From the NCBI RefSeq assembly GCF_003610535.1, contig NZ_RAPN01000001.1, positions 496,001-560,000 of the forward strand: 64,000 bases of DNA, written 5' to 3'. Below, one piece after another: positions 53,106 to 63,876 of this stretch; positions within the stretch are counted from its first letter, which is position 1, and every line of letters begins with the position of its first letter. The notes under the pieces are model-generated. The model saw only the letters and a program-made list of their open reading frames with translations. It was not told the origin of the DNA and searched no databases. The position numbers and the translations under genes are program-made. This DNA comes from Mangrovibacterium diazotrophicum (lineage in GTDB: Bacteria; Bacteroidota; Bacteroidia; Bacteroidales; Prolixibacteraceae).

Positions 53106-53290
53106 AGAATGAAATGCAATATATCCCGCAAAAATAATAAGATTTAAATTAAGAGAGCGAATTAAATTCGAAGCTGTTGCAATATCATTTCGAAAGAACA
53201 ACGAATTTAAAACTGAGCTAAGATAAGTTTCCTCGTTCTGACCGAAACTTCATGATCAAGTTGCTTGAAAAAAATTTCAATGCGGCACAT

Positions 53291-53325
53291 AAAAAAGCAG
53301 GACCACATCATTTTGGAGCCCTGCT
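53291..53325 (-). terminator. Terminator downstream of the haem-binding genes
   Basis: AGCAGG (53296-53301) pairs with CCTGCT (53320-53325), with an inner CCA/TGG stem, and is followed on the minus strand by a T-run (complement of 53291-53296). Confidence 0.75.
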
Positions 53326-53346
53326 CATTATCTCAATTTATATTGA

Positions 53347-53817
53347 CTATTCCGTCGCTTCCAGCACCAAGTCTTCCTGGTACGATTCAATCCATTGAAT
53401 CAATGATTGCTTTTCAACCTCCGAGAGGCGCGCATCCGCATGAATCAGCGTGTATGACTTCAGCGGCATTTTGCCTTCCTGTACTTCTTTTTTCATGTCT
53501 TCCAGTTTCCCGATTTTGTCCATCGTTGAAATTGGTCGCCATTCCGACAGATTCAACTCATGTTTTCCTTCCTGGATGTGGTTTGAAATGAACCACGAAA
53601 CCGGGGCAAATTTGTGATACCACTGGTAGTGTGTCTGGTTTGAATGACAATCCAAACACGCCTTTTTCAGCGTCAACTGCACCGATTCCGGCACCTTGGT
53701 TTGCAAAAACATGTGATCTGTTGTCATCTTTCCCAAATTCTTTTCAGGTTGGAAAAACTGAATCACGATAATGCCAACAACCAGTACCAAAAATAAAATC
53801 CGAATAATCTTTTTCAT
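53347..53817 (-). CDS. Haem-binding domain protein, membrane anchored
   Basis: A 156-residue protein with an N-terminal membrane segment (IRILFLVLVVGIIVIQFF) and a single c-type haem site, Cys54-Cys57-His58 in KKACLDCHSN. The haem-binding domain (about 40-145) continues with SNQTHYQWYHKFAPVSWFIS and ends EKQSLIQWIESY. A second axial ligand, probably Met in MPLKSYT or a His, is not certain. It is periplasmic. It lies 43 bp after a similar smaller gene. Confidence 0.88.
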   Translation of the reverse strand: MKKIIRILFLVLVVGIIVIQFFQPEKNLGKMTTDHMFLQTKVPESVQLTLKKACLDCHSNQTHYQWYHKFAPVSWFISNHIQEGKHELNLSEWRPISTMDKIGKLEDMKKEVQEGKMPLKSYTLIHADARLSEVEKQSLIQWIESYQEDLVLEATE

Positions 53818-53860
53818 TTCATCAAAATTTCACGCGTGAAGGAATGCGCTGCAAAGAAAG

Positions 53861-54247
53861 CTATTTTTTCTTCAATAAAGCCTTCGATTCTTTTTGCACC
53901 CAATCAACCAAAAGTTTGGTCTCATCCGGAGTCAATGCAGCTTCCGGGTGTTTCTCCAGGAATTTTTGAGGTGGCATTTCACCCTCGCTCACTTCTTTTT
54001 TAACTTCGCTCAGGGTCGCTATTTTCTCGATGTTTGTAAAACCGTCCAACGTACTGAAGTTTAAGCCCTTTTTTGCCTTGTCGCTACGGCCGGCATCATT
54101 GTGGCATTCAAAACATTTACTTTCCATTACCGCTTTTACCTTTTGAGGCATCGGGTATGTGATTTTACTTTCTTCATCATTGTTACCGCCAGCCTGACTG
54201 GCAATAGCAACGGCTACAAACGCAAAAAGCAGGCTTAATTTCTTCAT
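53861..54247 (-). CDS. Small secreted haem-binding protein
   Basis: A 128-residue protein with signal peptide MKKLSLLFAFVAVAIASQAG. The haem motif is Cys45-Cys48-His49 in ESKCFECHND. It shares SEVKKEVSEGEMP and WVQKESKA with the downstream protein (there DMKKEVQEGKMP), so the two are paralogues or partners. It is probably a periplasmic monohaem cytochrome. Redox partners are unknown. Confidence 0.85.
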   Translation of the reverse strand: MKKLSLLFAFVAVAIASQAGGNNDEESKITYPMPQKVKAVMESKCFECHNDAGRSDKAKKGLNFSTLDGFTNIEKIATLSEVKKEVSEGEMPPQKFLEKHPEAALTPDETKLLVDWVQKESKALLKKK

Positions 54248-54374
54248 AATAAATTGTTATTGAAGTGATTTAATTGAATGTATGACATTAGAAACTTCCA
54301 AAGGTTTAAAAAGGTTTAGAACATCTCGTTAATAGATGCTAACAAAGCATGAAACAAAACAACTTGGCCATTTC

Positions 54375-54410
54375 AAAACAAAACAGGCCATCGGTGATTC
54401 CGACAGCCTG
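54375..54410 (-). terminator. Terminator of the GH28 gene
   Basis: CAGGC (54384-54388) with TCGG (54391-54394) pairs with CCGA (54400-54403) and GCCTG (54406-54410). The minus strand continues into TTTTGTTTTG. Confidence 0.75.
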
Positions 54411-54433
54411 CGTTTATCTTTTATATGGATTTC

Positions 54434-56053
54434 CTATTTCACATCCAAAACCTTTGGATCAGCTCCGTCGGCGAATTCAATGTTTTCAGCCGTCAATCCG
54501 GATGATTTGATTTTGAGCGCTGATGTTTCTGCCCCTTTCACTTGCACCAGTTTTTCGGTTGAAGCATGCATGTTTTCAAATGAAAAATTGCTAACATCTT
54601 CGAGCAGAAAAGCTGGGCCTCTTTCAGGCTCCACGGTCACATTTTTCAAGCTGATTCCTTCACTTCGGATGGCTTCAAAACCTTCACGTGTTTGCAGCAA
54701 CATATTTTCAAAGGTCACATTCTTCACATTCAAATCGGCATTTACGCCGCCAAGCACAGCAGCCTTCTCTGCCCCGTAGCAATAAATATTTTTGAAATGC
54801 AAACCGTCAAAATCTGGAGCCAAAAACTTCGAAGCATCAATATTCACGGGTATTGCAGCATTGTCTTTATAATCCAGGTTGAACGAAATCGCCTCACCGA
54901 TCAGGTTGGTCATGTACACATCCTCAATGTAAACATTGGTAACTTTTCCGCCGCGCGTCACGTCCGATTTAAAACGCAGGCCAATGTCAGTCATGCTGCA
55001 GCTCAGGTTTTTGACGTAGATGTTGTTCATGCCTCCATCCGTGTTACTTCCGATCACAAAACCACCATGACCGTGAAAAACCTTGCAGTCTTTGATAACG
55101 ATATTCTCGAGTCGGAATTCGCCTTCTTTTTTACCGCTGGATTTCATACAAATGCCGTCGTCACCCGTATTTACCGTGCAATTATACAACAGCACATTTT
55201 GGCAACGTGAAATATCTAAACCATCTGCATTCTGGTACCACCATTCGTTCAACACCTTCACATCGTGCATTACCAAACCATCAATACTGCGCAGCATGTT
55301 GGTAATGTGTGGCGAATTCATCAGCGTGATACCTTCAACAAGCATATTTTTCGTTTCCTCCACATTCAGCGTGTACGAACGCAGGGTTAAACGGACTTTC
55401 TCCCAATCTTCCCTGGTCATTTTCGACTCTTTCATGCCCTTTTTCAGGTCAATGGCTGCTTGCGTTCCTTTCTGCGGAAACCATATTTTTTCGTCATCAC
55501 TCAACTCACCACCACTTTTCACCAGCTCTTTCCATTGCTTTTCTGTCCGCTTTTCCTTTTTTACAGGTCGCCATTTATCTCCATTTCCGTTAATTACGCC
55601 GTCTCCGGTAATGGCTACATCGACCAAATCAGAGCCACTGATTAAAGAAGGCATACTGGCTTTTCCACTAGAAGAAAAATCCAGGGGATAGTCTTCCGAA
55701 TCGCCACTGAACAAGATCACCGCCCCGGCTTCCAAATGCAAATTCACATGGCTGGCCATCGTAATAGGGCCGGTCACAAAAATCCCGGCAGGAACAACAA
55801 CAGTTCCCCCACCGGCTTTTGAGCATTCCTGAATCGCACTGTTTATGATCTGCGTATTCTTGAAAACACCATAGCCAACCGCTCCCTGTTCCACAATATT
55901 GAATGTCCGGTCGGGAAAAGTCGGGAGTTTTATTTTGAAGGACTCAAAAGGCAATTCTTTTAACTGATCGTCAACTTCTTTTTGGGTAATTTTTTGCGCC
56001 GAAACCGCGAGAGTGAAAAATATAAGCGCAACGAGAATGTTTAATCGTTTCAT
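54434..56053 (-). CDS. GH28 family glycoside hydrolase (polygalacturonase-like)
   Basis: A 539-residue secreted enzyme from the ATG at 56051-56053 (MKRLNILVALIFFTLAVSAQ signal). The parallel beta-helix fold carries the GH28 catalytic motifs in order: NADGLDIS near 276, TGDDGICMKS near 297, HGHGGFVIGS near 327 and LRFKS near 357. The last motif replaces the usual RIK with RFK. A pectin-like galacturonan is the probable substrate. It stands alone, with no SusC/SusD pair or other carbohydrate genes nearby. Confidence 0.88.
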   Translation of the reverse strand: MKRLNILVALIFFTLAVSAQKITQKEVDDQLKELPFESFKIKLPTFPDRTFNIVEQGAVGYGVFKNTQIINSAIQECSKAGGGTVVVPAGIFVTGPITMASHVNLHLEAGAVILFSGDSEDYPLDFSSSGKASMPSLISGSDLVDVAITGDGVINGNGDKWRPVKKEKRTEKQWKELVKSGGELSDDEKIWFPQKGTQAAIDLKKGMKESKMTREDWEKVRLTLRSYTLNVEETKNMLVEGITLMNSPHITNMLRSIDGLVMHDVKVLNEWWYQNADGLDISRCQNVLLYNCTVNTGDDGICMKSSGKKEGEFRLENIVIKDCKVFHGHGGFVIGSNTDGGMNNIYVKNLSCSMTDIGLRFKSDVTRGGKVTNVYIEDVYMTNLIGEAISFNLDYKDNAAIPVNIDASKFLAPDFDGLHFKNIYCYGAEKAAVLGGVNADLNVKNVTFENMLLQTREGFEAIRSEGISLKNVTVEPERGPAFLLEDVSNFSFENMHASTEKLVQVKGAETSALKIKSSGLTAENIEFADGADPKVLDVK

Positions 56054-56155
56054 ATGCATTAAAATAGTCTGATTTTCGATTGAATTATGATGAATTGTAA
56101 GGCTGTGGAATGCAATATTAACGATTTTGCTCCCTGATACAAACGAAAAAAGCGA

Positions 56156-58063
56156 CTATTCCGTTTTCACCCACTCCAGCTTGTTGTCAATCCGGTGCAC
56201 AATTTTGCCGTTATCAATCATCCAACGAATCACGCTAATCAGCTCGTCTTCGTTTTTATCTATTTTGAAAATCAGCTCTTCAAACAAGCAGGGTTCCTCC
56301 AGCAGTTCTTTCAGTTGGTCGCCAATCCGGTCGAGTTCAAGCTGGCTCAATCCCAATTGATTTTGTTCCATGCACACATCGCATTTTCCGCAGCGCACCG
56401 AGCTTTCCTCGCCAAAATATTCCAGCAAAATCTGGCTGCGGCATTTCAACCGACCAAACGAATAGTTCAACATGGCATCAATTCGTCGCTGGTAGTCGTC
56501 TTTCCGGTCGGTGTAGTTTTCCTTCGATATTTTAAGCCGCTCGGGCTCAATCCGCTCTTTGTTAAAAATGACATACGGCGTTTTCTTGCGGGGTATGTAA
56601 TGAATAACCCGGTGCGAACTCAGCATCGTGAGGAAACGCCCGACAGCTTCAGTTGTGATGTTGGCCCGTTTGGCCAGCATATCTTCGTCAATGTTCACAT
56701 AATTGGTGAAAAGCGCCGAGTACGACCGCAGCAGCAATTTCAGAAATCCATCGAAATTCGCATTTGCCACCTGGAACCTGTACAGCTCGTCACGTCCTAC
56801 TGTAAAATGTACTCGCGACGGATTATCCAGCTCTTCCGTCAGCTCCAGGTAGCCCTCGCGCTGTAAAATCTTCAGACATGCCAGCACCGTCTGAATTTGC
56901 ATATTGTAACGGCTGGCAAAATCCCCGATTTTGAAAGCCAGTATCTGATCCTTACCGTAACCAATTGCCAGTTGAAAGTAGTTACACAACGCCTGGTAAA
57001 CCCGACGAATGACATCAACCGGCGGAAACGACTTCTCAACCTGCCCTTTCAAGCTACGCTCATCCGACTTGGCAGCAATTAGCACAGCGAAAGCCCGCTT
57101 CTCGTCCCGCCCGGCACGACCTGCCTCTTGAAAATAGGCTTCGGGCGAGTCCGGCGGCCCCATATGAATCACAAAGCGCACATCCGATTTGTCAATTCCC
57201 ATCCCAAACGCGTTGGTTGCCACAATCACCCGCGTTTTGCCACTCTTCCAGTCCTCCTGTTTCTGCGCCCGGCTAACGCCCGATAAGCCGGCATGGTAAT
57301 AATCAGCCGACACTTTGTTCTGCCGGAGGTAGTCCGAGATTTCCCGCGTCAGCTTTCGGCTTCGGACATACACGATGCCGGTTCCTTTGGCTCGCTGAAC
57401 CGATTGCAGCAAATACTGCATCTTGTCTTCCCGCTCGCGAACCAGATAAGTCAGGTTGTCACGGAAAAAGCTCTTTTGCAGCACATTCTCCTTTTTAAAC
57501 TGCAATTGCTGCTGAATGTCCTTTACGACGACTGGCGTCGCAGTCGCTGTAAGCGCCAAAATCGGCACTTTGGGCAGCAAGTCCCGCAGCTCTTTTATGC
57601 GTCGGTACGAAGGCCGAAAATCATAGCCCCACTGCGAAATACAGTGCGCTTCGTCAACTGCAATCAGGTTCACTTCCATTTGTTGCAGCCGCTCTTTGAA
57701 ACGTTCGGTACCGACTCGTTCGGGCGATAGATAAAGAAACTTGTAATCACCCCAGGCAGCGCTGTCAAAAGCCAGCTTTACTTCCTGCTGACTCATTCCG
57801 GAGTGAATTGCCAGTGCCCGGATTCCCTTCTTTTGGAGATTCTCCACCTGGTCTTTCATCAGCGAAATCAACGGCGTAACCACCAAACAAATACCGGGTT
57901 TCGACAAACTATAAACCTGGAAAGTCACCGATTTTCCGCCGCCGGTTGGCATCAAGCCAAGCGTGTCCTTCCCGGCAGCAACCGATTCGATAATCTCCTC
58001 CTGCAAAGGTCTGAAATTGGGATATCCCCAGTGTTTTTGGAGTATGCTTCTGTAAATAGACAC
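56156..58063 (-). CDS. recQ: RecQ-family ATP-dependent DNA helicase
   Basis: A 635-residue 3'-5' helicase. Motif I is LMPTGGGKSVTFQ near 40, motif II VDEAHCISQWGYDFRP near 135, motif III LALTATATP near 170, and motif VI QEAGRAGRDEKRA near 314. The RQC zinc site is CRSQILLEYFGEE...CGKCDVC near 555-585, with four Cys. No C-terminal HRDC domain is clearly seen, so it is the shorter Bacteroidota type. It is convergent with nothing and divergent from guaB. It acts in recombination repair. Confidence 0.92.
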   Translation of the reverse strand: MSIYRSILQKHWGYPNFRPLQEEIIESVAAGKDTLGLMPTGGGKSVTFQVYSLSKPGICLVVTPLISLMKDQVENLQKKGIRALAIHSGMSQQEVKLAFDSAAWGDYKFLYLSPERVGTERFKERLQQMEVNLIAVDEAHCISQWGYDFRPSYRRIKELRDLLPKVPILALTATATPVVVKDIQQQLQFKKENVLQKSFFRDNLTYLVREREDKMQYLLQSVQRAKGTGIVYVRSRKLTREISDYLRQNKVSADYYHAGLSGVSRAQKQEDWKSGKTRVIVATNAFGMGIDKSDVRFVIHMGPPDSPEAYFQEAGRAGRDEKRAFAVLIAAKSDERSLKGQVEKSFPPVDVIRRVYQALCNYFQLAIGYGKDQILAFKIGDFASRYNMQIQTVLACLKILQREGYLELTEELDNPSRVHFTVGRDELYRFQVANANFDGFLKLLLRSYSALFTNYVNIDEDMLAKRANITTEAVGRFLTMLSSHRVIHYIPRKKTPYVIFNKERIEPERLKISKENYTDRKDDYQRRIDAMLNYSFGRLKCRSQILLEYFGEESSVRCGKCDVCMEQNQLGLSQLELDRIGDQLKELLEEPCLFEELIFKIDKNEDELISVIRWMIDNGKIVHRIDNKLEWVKTE

Positions 58064-58068
58064 GTTAA

Positions 58069-59679
<1,611 letters not shown>

Positions 59680-59685
59680 AATGAT

Positions 59686-61662
59686 ATGAATTTTAAGCGC
59701 TCTGAGTTGAAAACAAGAAAATACCTGGTTGGAGCACTCCTGCTGTTACTTCTGGCTCCACTTACTTTATTTGCACAGCAATCCGACGAGATTCTGCTGA
59801 CGATTGATGACACACCGATTACAAAGGATGAATTTGTTCGGCTGTACCAGAAAAACAACAAAAATCTTCAGGACGACAGTTTAAAGAAGAGCCCTGAAGT
59901 GTACCTCGAGTTGTTCATAAACTACAAGCTGAAAGTAATGGAAGCCAAAGAATTGAAAATGGACACCGTGGCTTCTTTCCAAAAAGAATTCAAACAATAC
60001 AGGAATCAGGTAGCCAAACCCTATTTGAGCTATTCCAATATCAATGATGAATCGCTGCATCAGGCCTACGACCGTATGACAACCGAAGTGAAAGCCAGTC
60101 ACATCCTGATTGCCGTTTCACTCGATGCTCTGCCAGCCGATGTGGACGCCGCTTACCAAAAATGTCTGAAGATACGTCAACAGATTCTGGATGGTGCTGA
60201 TTTCGGGGAAATGGCACGCCAGTTTTCGAACGATCCATCGGCCGCCCAAAACAATGGTCTGCTGGGATATTTCACCGGATTCCAAATGGTACCCGAATTT
60301 GAAGACGCCGCGTTCAGCTTAAAAACAGGCGAACTTTCGATGCCAGTGCGAACCAAATTTGGCTTTCACCTGATCCGACTCGAAGACAAACGGCCGGCTG
60401 CAGGTAAGCTCCAGGTTGCCCACATTATGAAACGCCTCTCACCTGCTGCCCCTGACGATTTGGTTGCCCGTGCAATGGCTGAAATGGACAGTCTCAAAAC
60501 TTTGCTGGACAATGGAGCTTCATTCACGGAATTGGCCCGACGGTATTCTGACGACAAACAAACCGCTATGAACGGGGGCGTACTGCCTTGGTTTACTGCG
60601 ACTGAAATGGTGCCCGAATTTGCCGAAGCGGCATTAAAGCTCAAGAATAATGGTGATATTTCGCCGGTGGTTCGTACCCCCTACGGCCTGCACTTGATAA
60701 AACTGCTCGACCGGCAACCCATTCCAACATTTGAAGAATCAAAATCCCTCTTAACCGAGAAAGTTCGTAACAATCCCGTCATCACCGAACACAACCAGGA
60801 GTTATTTATCCAGCACCTGAAAGATGAATACCAGTTTGAAGAGAATATTCCTGCGAAGGTTGCGATAATAGAGATATTCCCGCAAGAATTTGATAAAAAC
60901 AAAGGGTCTGTTTCGCTCGGAACAGACGAGCTTCTGTTTCAATTTGACAGCGTTCAAATCTCACAACAAAATTTTATCGATTACCTAAACACAAAAAATT
61001 TCAATTCGACTCAAGACATCCGGCAGCAAGCCAACCACTACTACATTCAATTTGTAAATGAAACGCTGCTGCAGTTCGAAAACGACCAACTTGAGTCGAA
61101 ATATCCCGACTTTCGTTACCTCGTTCAGGAATATTACGATGGCATTTTGCTGTTCAACCTTTCGGAGGAAAAAGTCTGGGAGAAAGCGGCCACGGATACT
61201 TTGGGCCTGCAACAGTTCTACGCGCAACACAATGATCTGGTAAAATGGGATGAGCGCTTTGAAGGATGGGCCATTCGCTGCGAGAACCAGGAAATCAGAG
61301 ATTACATTGATGATATATTTGAAGAGGATGATAAGCTTTCGAAAGAAGAACTAACGGATCTGCTGAATATCCGGTTTCAGAATCAAGCTTTCGTACAAAA
61401 AGGTATATTTGCACGCGGAACAAATGATTTGGTCGACTATCTCGTTTGGGACGGGACCAAGCCGCAGAACTTTAAAGACGGCCTTTATTTCGTGCGCGGC
61501 GACCTTGTACCACCATCACCTAAAACACTTGAAGAAGCTCGGGGACAATACCTTTCGGCCTACCAGGATGAACTGGAGCAAGAATGGGTTGCAGACTTGC
61601 GAAGAGCTCACAAAATCCGGGTAAACAAGAAAGTTTTAAAATCGATTGAAAACATAAAATGA
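59686..61662 (+). CDS. Parvulin-type peptidyl-prolyl isomerase, two PPIase domains
   Basis: A 658-residue periplasmic chaperone with a signal peptide ending LFAQQ. The N-terminal helical region (35-120) is SurA-like. Two tandem rotamase domains follow: about 125-230 (KASHILIA, GADFGEMARQFSNDPSAAQNNG, FGFHLIRLED) and about 235-345 (QVAHIMKRL, GASFTELARRYSDD, YGLHLIKLLD). A long C-terminal region (about 350-658) without known motifs completes it. It should help outer-membrane proteins fold. It overlaps the next gene by four bases. Confidence 0.9.
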   Translation: MNFKRSELKTRKYLVGALLLLLLAPLTLFAQQSDEILLTIDDTPITKDEFVRLYQKNNKNLQDDSLKKSPEVYLELFINYKLKVMEAKELKMDTVASFQKEFKQYRNQVAKPYLSYSNINDESLHQAYDRMTTEVKASHILIAVSLDALPADVDAAYQKCLKIRQQILDGADFGEMARQFSNDPSAAQNNGLLGYFTGFQMVPEFEDAAFSLKTGELSMPVRTKFGFHLIRLEDKRPAAGKLQVAHIMKRLSPAAPDDLVARAMAEMDSLKTLLDNGASFTELARRYSDDKQTAMNGGVLPWFTATEMVPEFAEAALKLKNNGDISPVVRTPYGLHLIKLLDRQPIPTFEESKSLLTEKVRNNPVITEHNQELFIQHLKDEYQFEENIPAKVAIIEIFPQEFDKNKGSVSLGTDELLFQFDSVQISQQNFIDYLNTKNFNSTQDIRQQANHYYIQFVNETLLQFENDQLESKYPDFRYLVQEYYDGILLFNLSEEKVWEKAATDTLGLQQFYAQHNDLVKWDERFEGWAIRCENQEIRDYIDDIFEEDDKLSKEELTDLLNIRFQNQAFVQKGIFARGTNDLVDYLVWDGTKPQNFKDGLYFVRGDLVPPSPKTLEEARGQYLSAYQDELEQEWVADLRRAHKIRVNKKVLKSIENIK

Positions 61663-62513
61663 GGAACAGAATTTACTTTTTTTTGATTTGCTGCGTCGTT
61701 ATGACAGCATGCCAGCCTAAAGAGATTGAAAAAACAACGGTTGCACAGGTTGGAGAATCGTACCTGTATTGGGAAGATTTAGCCAAAGTGGTTCCGAAAA
61801 ACCTGAAAGGCGGCGACAGTACGCTCTGGGTCGACGACTTTGTGCGCAAATGGGTACAAAACGAACTCGTCATTATGAACGCTGAGCAAAACCTGACGGA
61901 CGAACAGAAAAATGTTGACCAGGAGCTCAAAGAATACCGCAACTCGCTTCTCACCTACCGGTACAAAAAAGAATTGATGGCTCAGAAAATGGACACCATC
62001 ATTAGTGATTCGGATGTGAACGCCTACTACAGCCTTCACCTCGACCGCTACAAACTAACTAACGATATTGTTAAAGCTGTTTATTTGAAAATTCCGCTGG
62101 AAGTTGCCAATGCCGAACTTCTGAAAACACTCTGCAAAGAAGCTGATACTGACAACTTAACACCAATAAGCGAATACGGCATACAGTACGCCAAAGTGTT
62201 CGATCGTTTCGACGACAAGTGGGTAAGCTGGGACAAAATAGCCGTGCAAGTTCCCGAAGAAATTAACATAGATCAACAAATTTTAAGAAGAAACAAGTTT
62301 ATTGAAAGTAGCGATACAGATTATTATTACTTTATTTGTATCCTGGATTTTCGGCAGAAAGGCGAAAACGCACCCGTTGAGTTTGTCAGCCAGGAAATCC
62401 GGAATATTCTTTTGAACGAACGTAAAATTGAATTTCTGAAGAATATTGACGATGACATCTACAAAGAAGGCTTAGCATCGAATAAATTTAAAATTTATAA
62501 TATAAAAAAATAG
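61659..62513 (+). CDS. SurA-like lipoprotein chaperone without a clear PPIase domain
   Basis: A 284-residue protein with a lipoprotein signal (MTACQ, Cys near 18). The remainder is helical and resembles the chaperone part of SurA/PpiC proteins (WVQNELVIMNAEQNLTDEQ, ELKEYRNSLLTYRYKKELM). The region where a parvulin domain would sit (about 118-250) has lost the usual HILI and FG-x-HI motifs. It is probably an outer- or inner-membrane-tethered chaperone working with its neighbours. It lies between two PPIase genes with gaps or overlaps of a few bases. Confidence 0.8.
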   Translation: MRNRIYFFLICCVVMTACQPKEIEKTTVAQVGESYLYWEDLAKVVPKNLKGGDSTLWVDDFVRKWVQNELVIMNAEQNLTDEQKNVDQELKEYRNSLLTYRYKKELMAQKMDTIISDSDVNAYYSLHLDRYKLTNDIVKAVYLKIPLEVANAELLKTLCKEADTDNLTPISEYGIQYAKVFDRFDDKWVSWDKIAVQVPEEINIDQQILRRNKFIESSDTDYYYFICILDFRQKGENAPVEFVSQEIRNILLNERKIEFLKNIDDDIYKEGLASNKFKIYNIKK

Positions 62514-62519
62514 ATCGAT

Positions 62520-63869
62520 ATGTTCCGAAAAGTATTGACTGCTTTTACCATGATTTCCTGCCTGACAAGCAGTTATACCGTATTTGCTCAAGACAAGATT
62601 GTTGATCAGATTGTTGCCGTAGTAGGTAGCAACATCATCATGAAATCTGACATTGAAGAGATGTATATGAACAACCAGGCACAGGGTGTGACCACCGACG
62701 GTGACATGAAATGTGAGATTCTGGAAGATTTTCTGGTGGAAAAATTGCTGTTAGCCGAAGCTGAACTGGACACCAACATCACGGTGACCGACAGCCAGAT
62801 CAACCAACAGCTGGACCAGCGGATGCAATACTTTATCAAGAACCTGGGTTCTGAAAAAGCAGTTGAAGCTTATTTCAAGAAACCAATTATCGAAATCAAA
62901 GCGAGTTTGCAGGAAGTTATCAAAAACCAACTGCTGACAAGCCAAATGCAAAATAAAATCACCGGTGAAGTAACGATTACTCCGGCTGAAGTACGTTATA
63001 AAGTGCGGAACTCGAACCCGAATGACTTGCCGATGGTTGAACCACAGGTTGAATACGCGCAAATCAGCCTGTTCCCTCCAATCTCCATCGAAGAAGAAAA
63101 CCGGATCAAAGCTCGTTTACGTGAATTCAAGAAGCGTATCGAAGACGGCGAAAACTTTGCAACCTTGGCTGTACTATACTCTGAAGGCCCTTCGGCGCCA
63201 AACGGCGGTGAATTAGGCTACATGGGACGCGCTCAACTCGATCCGGCTTACGCAGCAGCAGCTTTCAACCTTCGTGGAGACCGTGTGTCGAACGTTGTGA
63301 AAAGTGATTTCGGATACCACATCATCCAATTGGTTGATCGTCGTGGTGAGCAAATCAACACTCGTCACATCATCTTGAAACCGAAACCTTCAACTCAGGC
63401 GTTGGAAGATGCTTCAGCTCGTCTTGACAGTCTTGCGTCATTGATTCGTCGCGATAAGATTACATTTGAAGATGCTGCCATGCGCTTCTCGGCTGATAAA
63501 AACTCAAGAAACGGAGGTGGTATTGCCATCAACCCATATACCATGTCTTCAAAATGGAAAAAGCAGGAACTTGATCCTGATGTGAGTAAAGTACTCGACA
63601 ACCTGAAGGAAAACGAGATTTCTGATCCATTCCAAACGATTGACGACAAACAACGAACTGTTTTCAAAATCGTGAAGTTGATCAACCGTTCGAAAGAACA
63701 CCGCGCTAATCTTCAAGACGATTACCAGTTATTGTCGGACATGTATTTAAAAGAAAAGCAAGACGAGGCTTTGAATAAGTGGATTGCTGAAAGACAATCA
63801 AAAACTTATATCCGCATTGACGATTCCTATGTAAATTGTAACTACAAGTTCAAGAACTGGATTAAATAA
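62520..63869 (+). CDS. SurA-type peptidyl-prolyl isomerase
   Basis: A 449-residue periplasmic chaperone with a signal ending VFAQD. The SurA N-domain (about 25-150, KIVDQIVAVVGSNIIMKSDIEEM) is followed by two parvulin domains, about 175-280 (EYAQISLFP, GENFATLAVLYSEGPSAPNGG, SDFGYHIIQLVD) and about 282-390 (NTRHIILKP, KITFEDAAMRFSADKNSRNGG). Both seem active-type. It ends before a moxR-like gene 7 bp away, so the operon continues. Confidence 0.92.
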   Translation: MFRKVLTAFTMISCLTSSYTVFAQDKIVDQIVAVVGSNIIMKSDIEEMYMNNQAQGVTTDGDMKCEILEDFLVEKLLLAEAELDTNITVTDSQINQQLDQRMQYFIKNLGSEKAVEAYFKKPIIEIKASLQEVIKNQLLTSQMQNKITGEVTITPAEVRYKVRNSNPNDLPMVEPQVEYAQISLFPPISIEEENRIKARLREFKKRIEDGENFATLAVLYSEGPSAPNGGELGYMGRAQLDPAYAAAAFNLRGDRVSNVVKSDFGYHIIQLVDRRGEQINTRHIILKPKPSTQALEDASARLDSLASLIRRDKITFEDAAMRFSADKNSRNGGGIAINPYTMSSKWKKQELDPDVSKVLDNLKENEISDPFQTIDDKQRTVFKIVKLINRSKEHRANLQDDYQLLSDMYLKEKQDEALNKWIAERQSKTYIRIDDSYVNCNYKFKNWIK

Positions 63870-63876
63870 CCATTTT

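Noticed and set aside
54434-56053. Polysaccharide utilisation locus around the GH28 gene
   Set aside because: No SusC/SusD-like pair, sulfatase or other glycoside hydrolase lies nearby.
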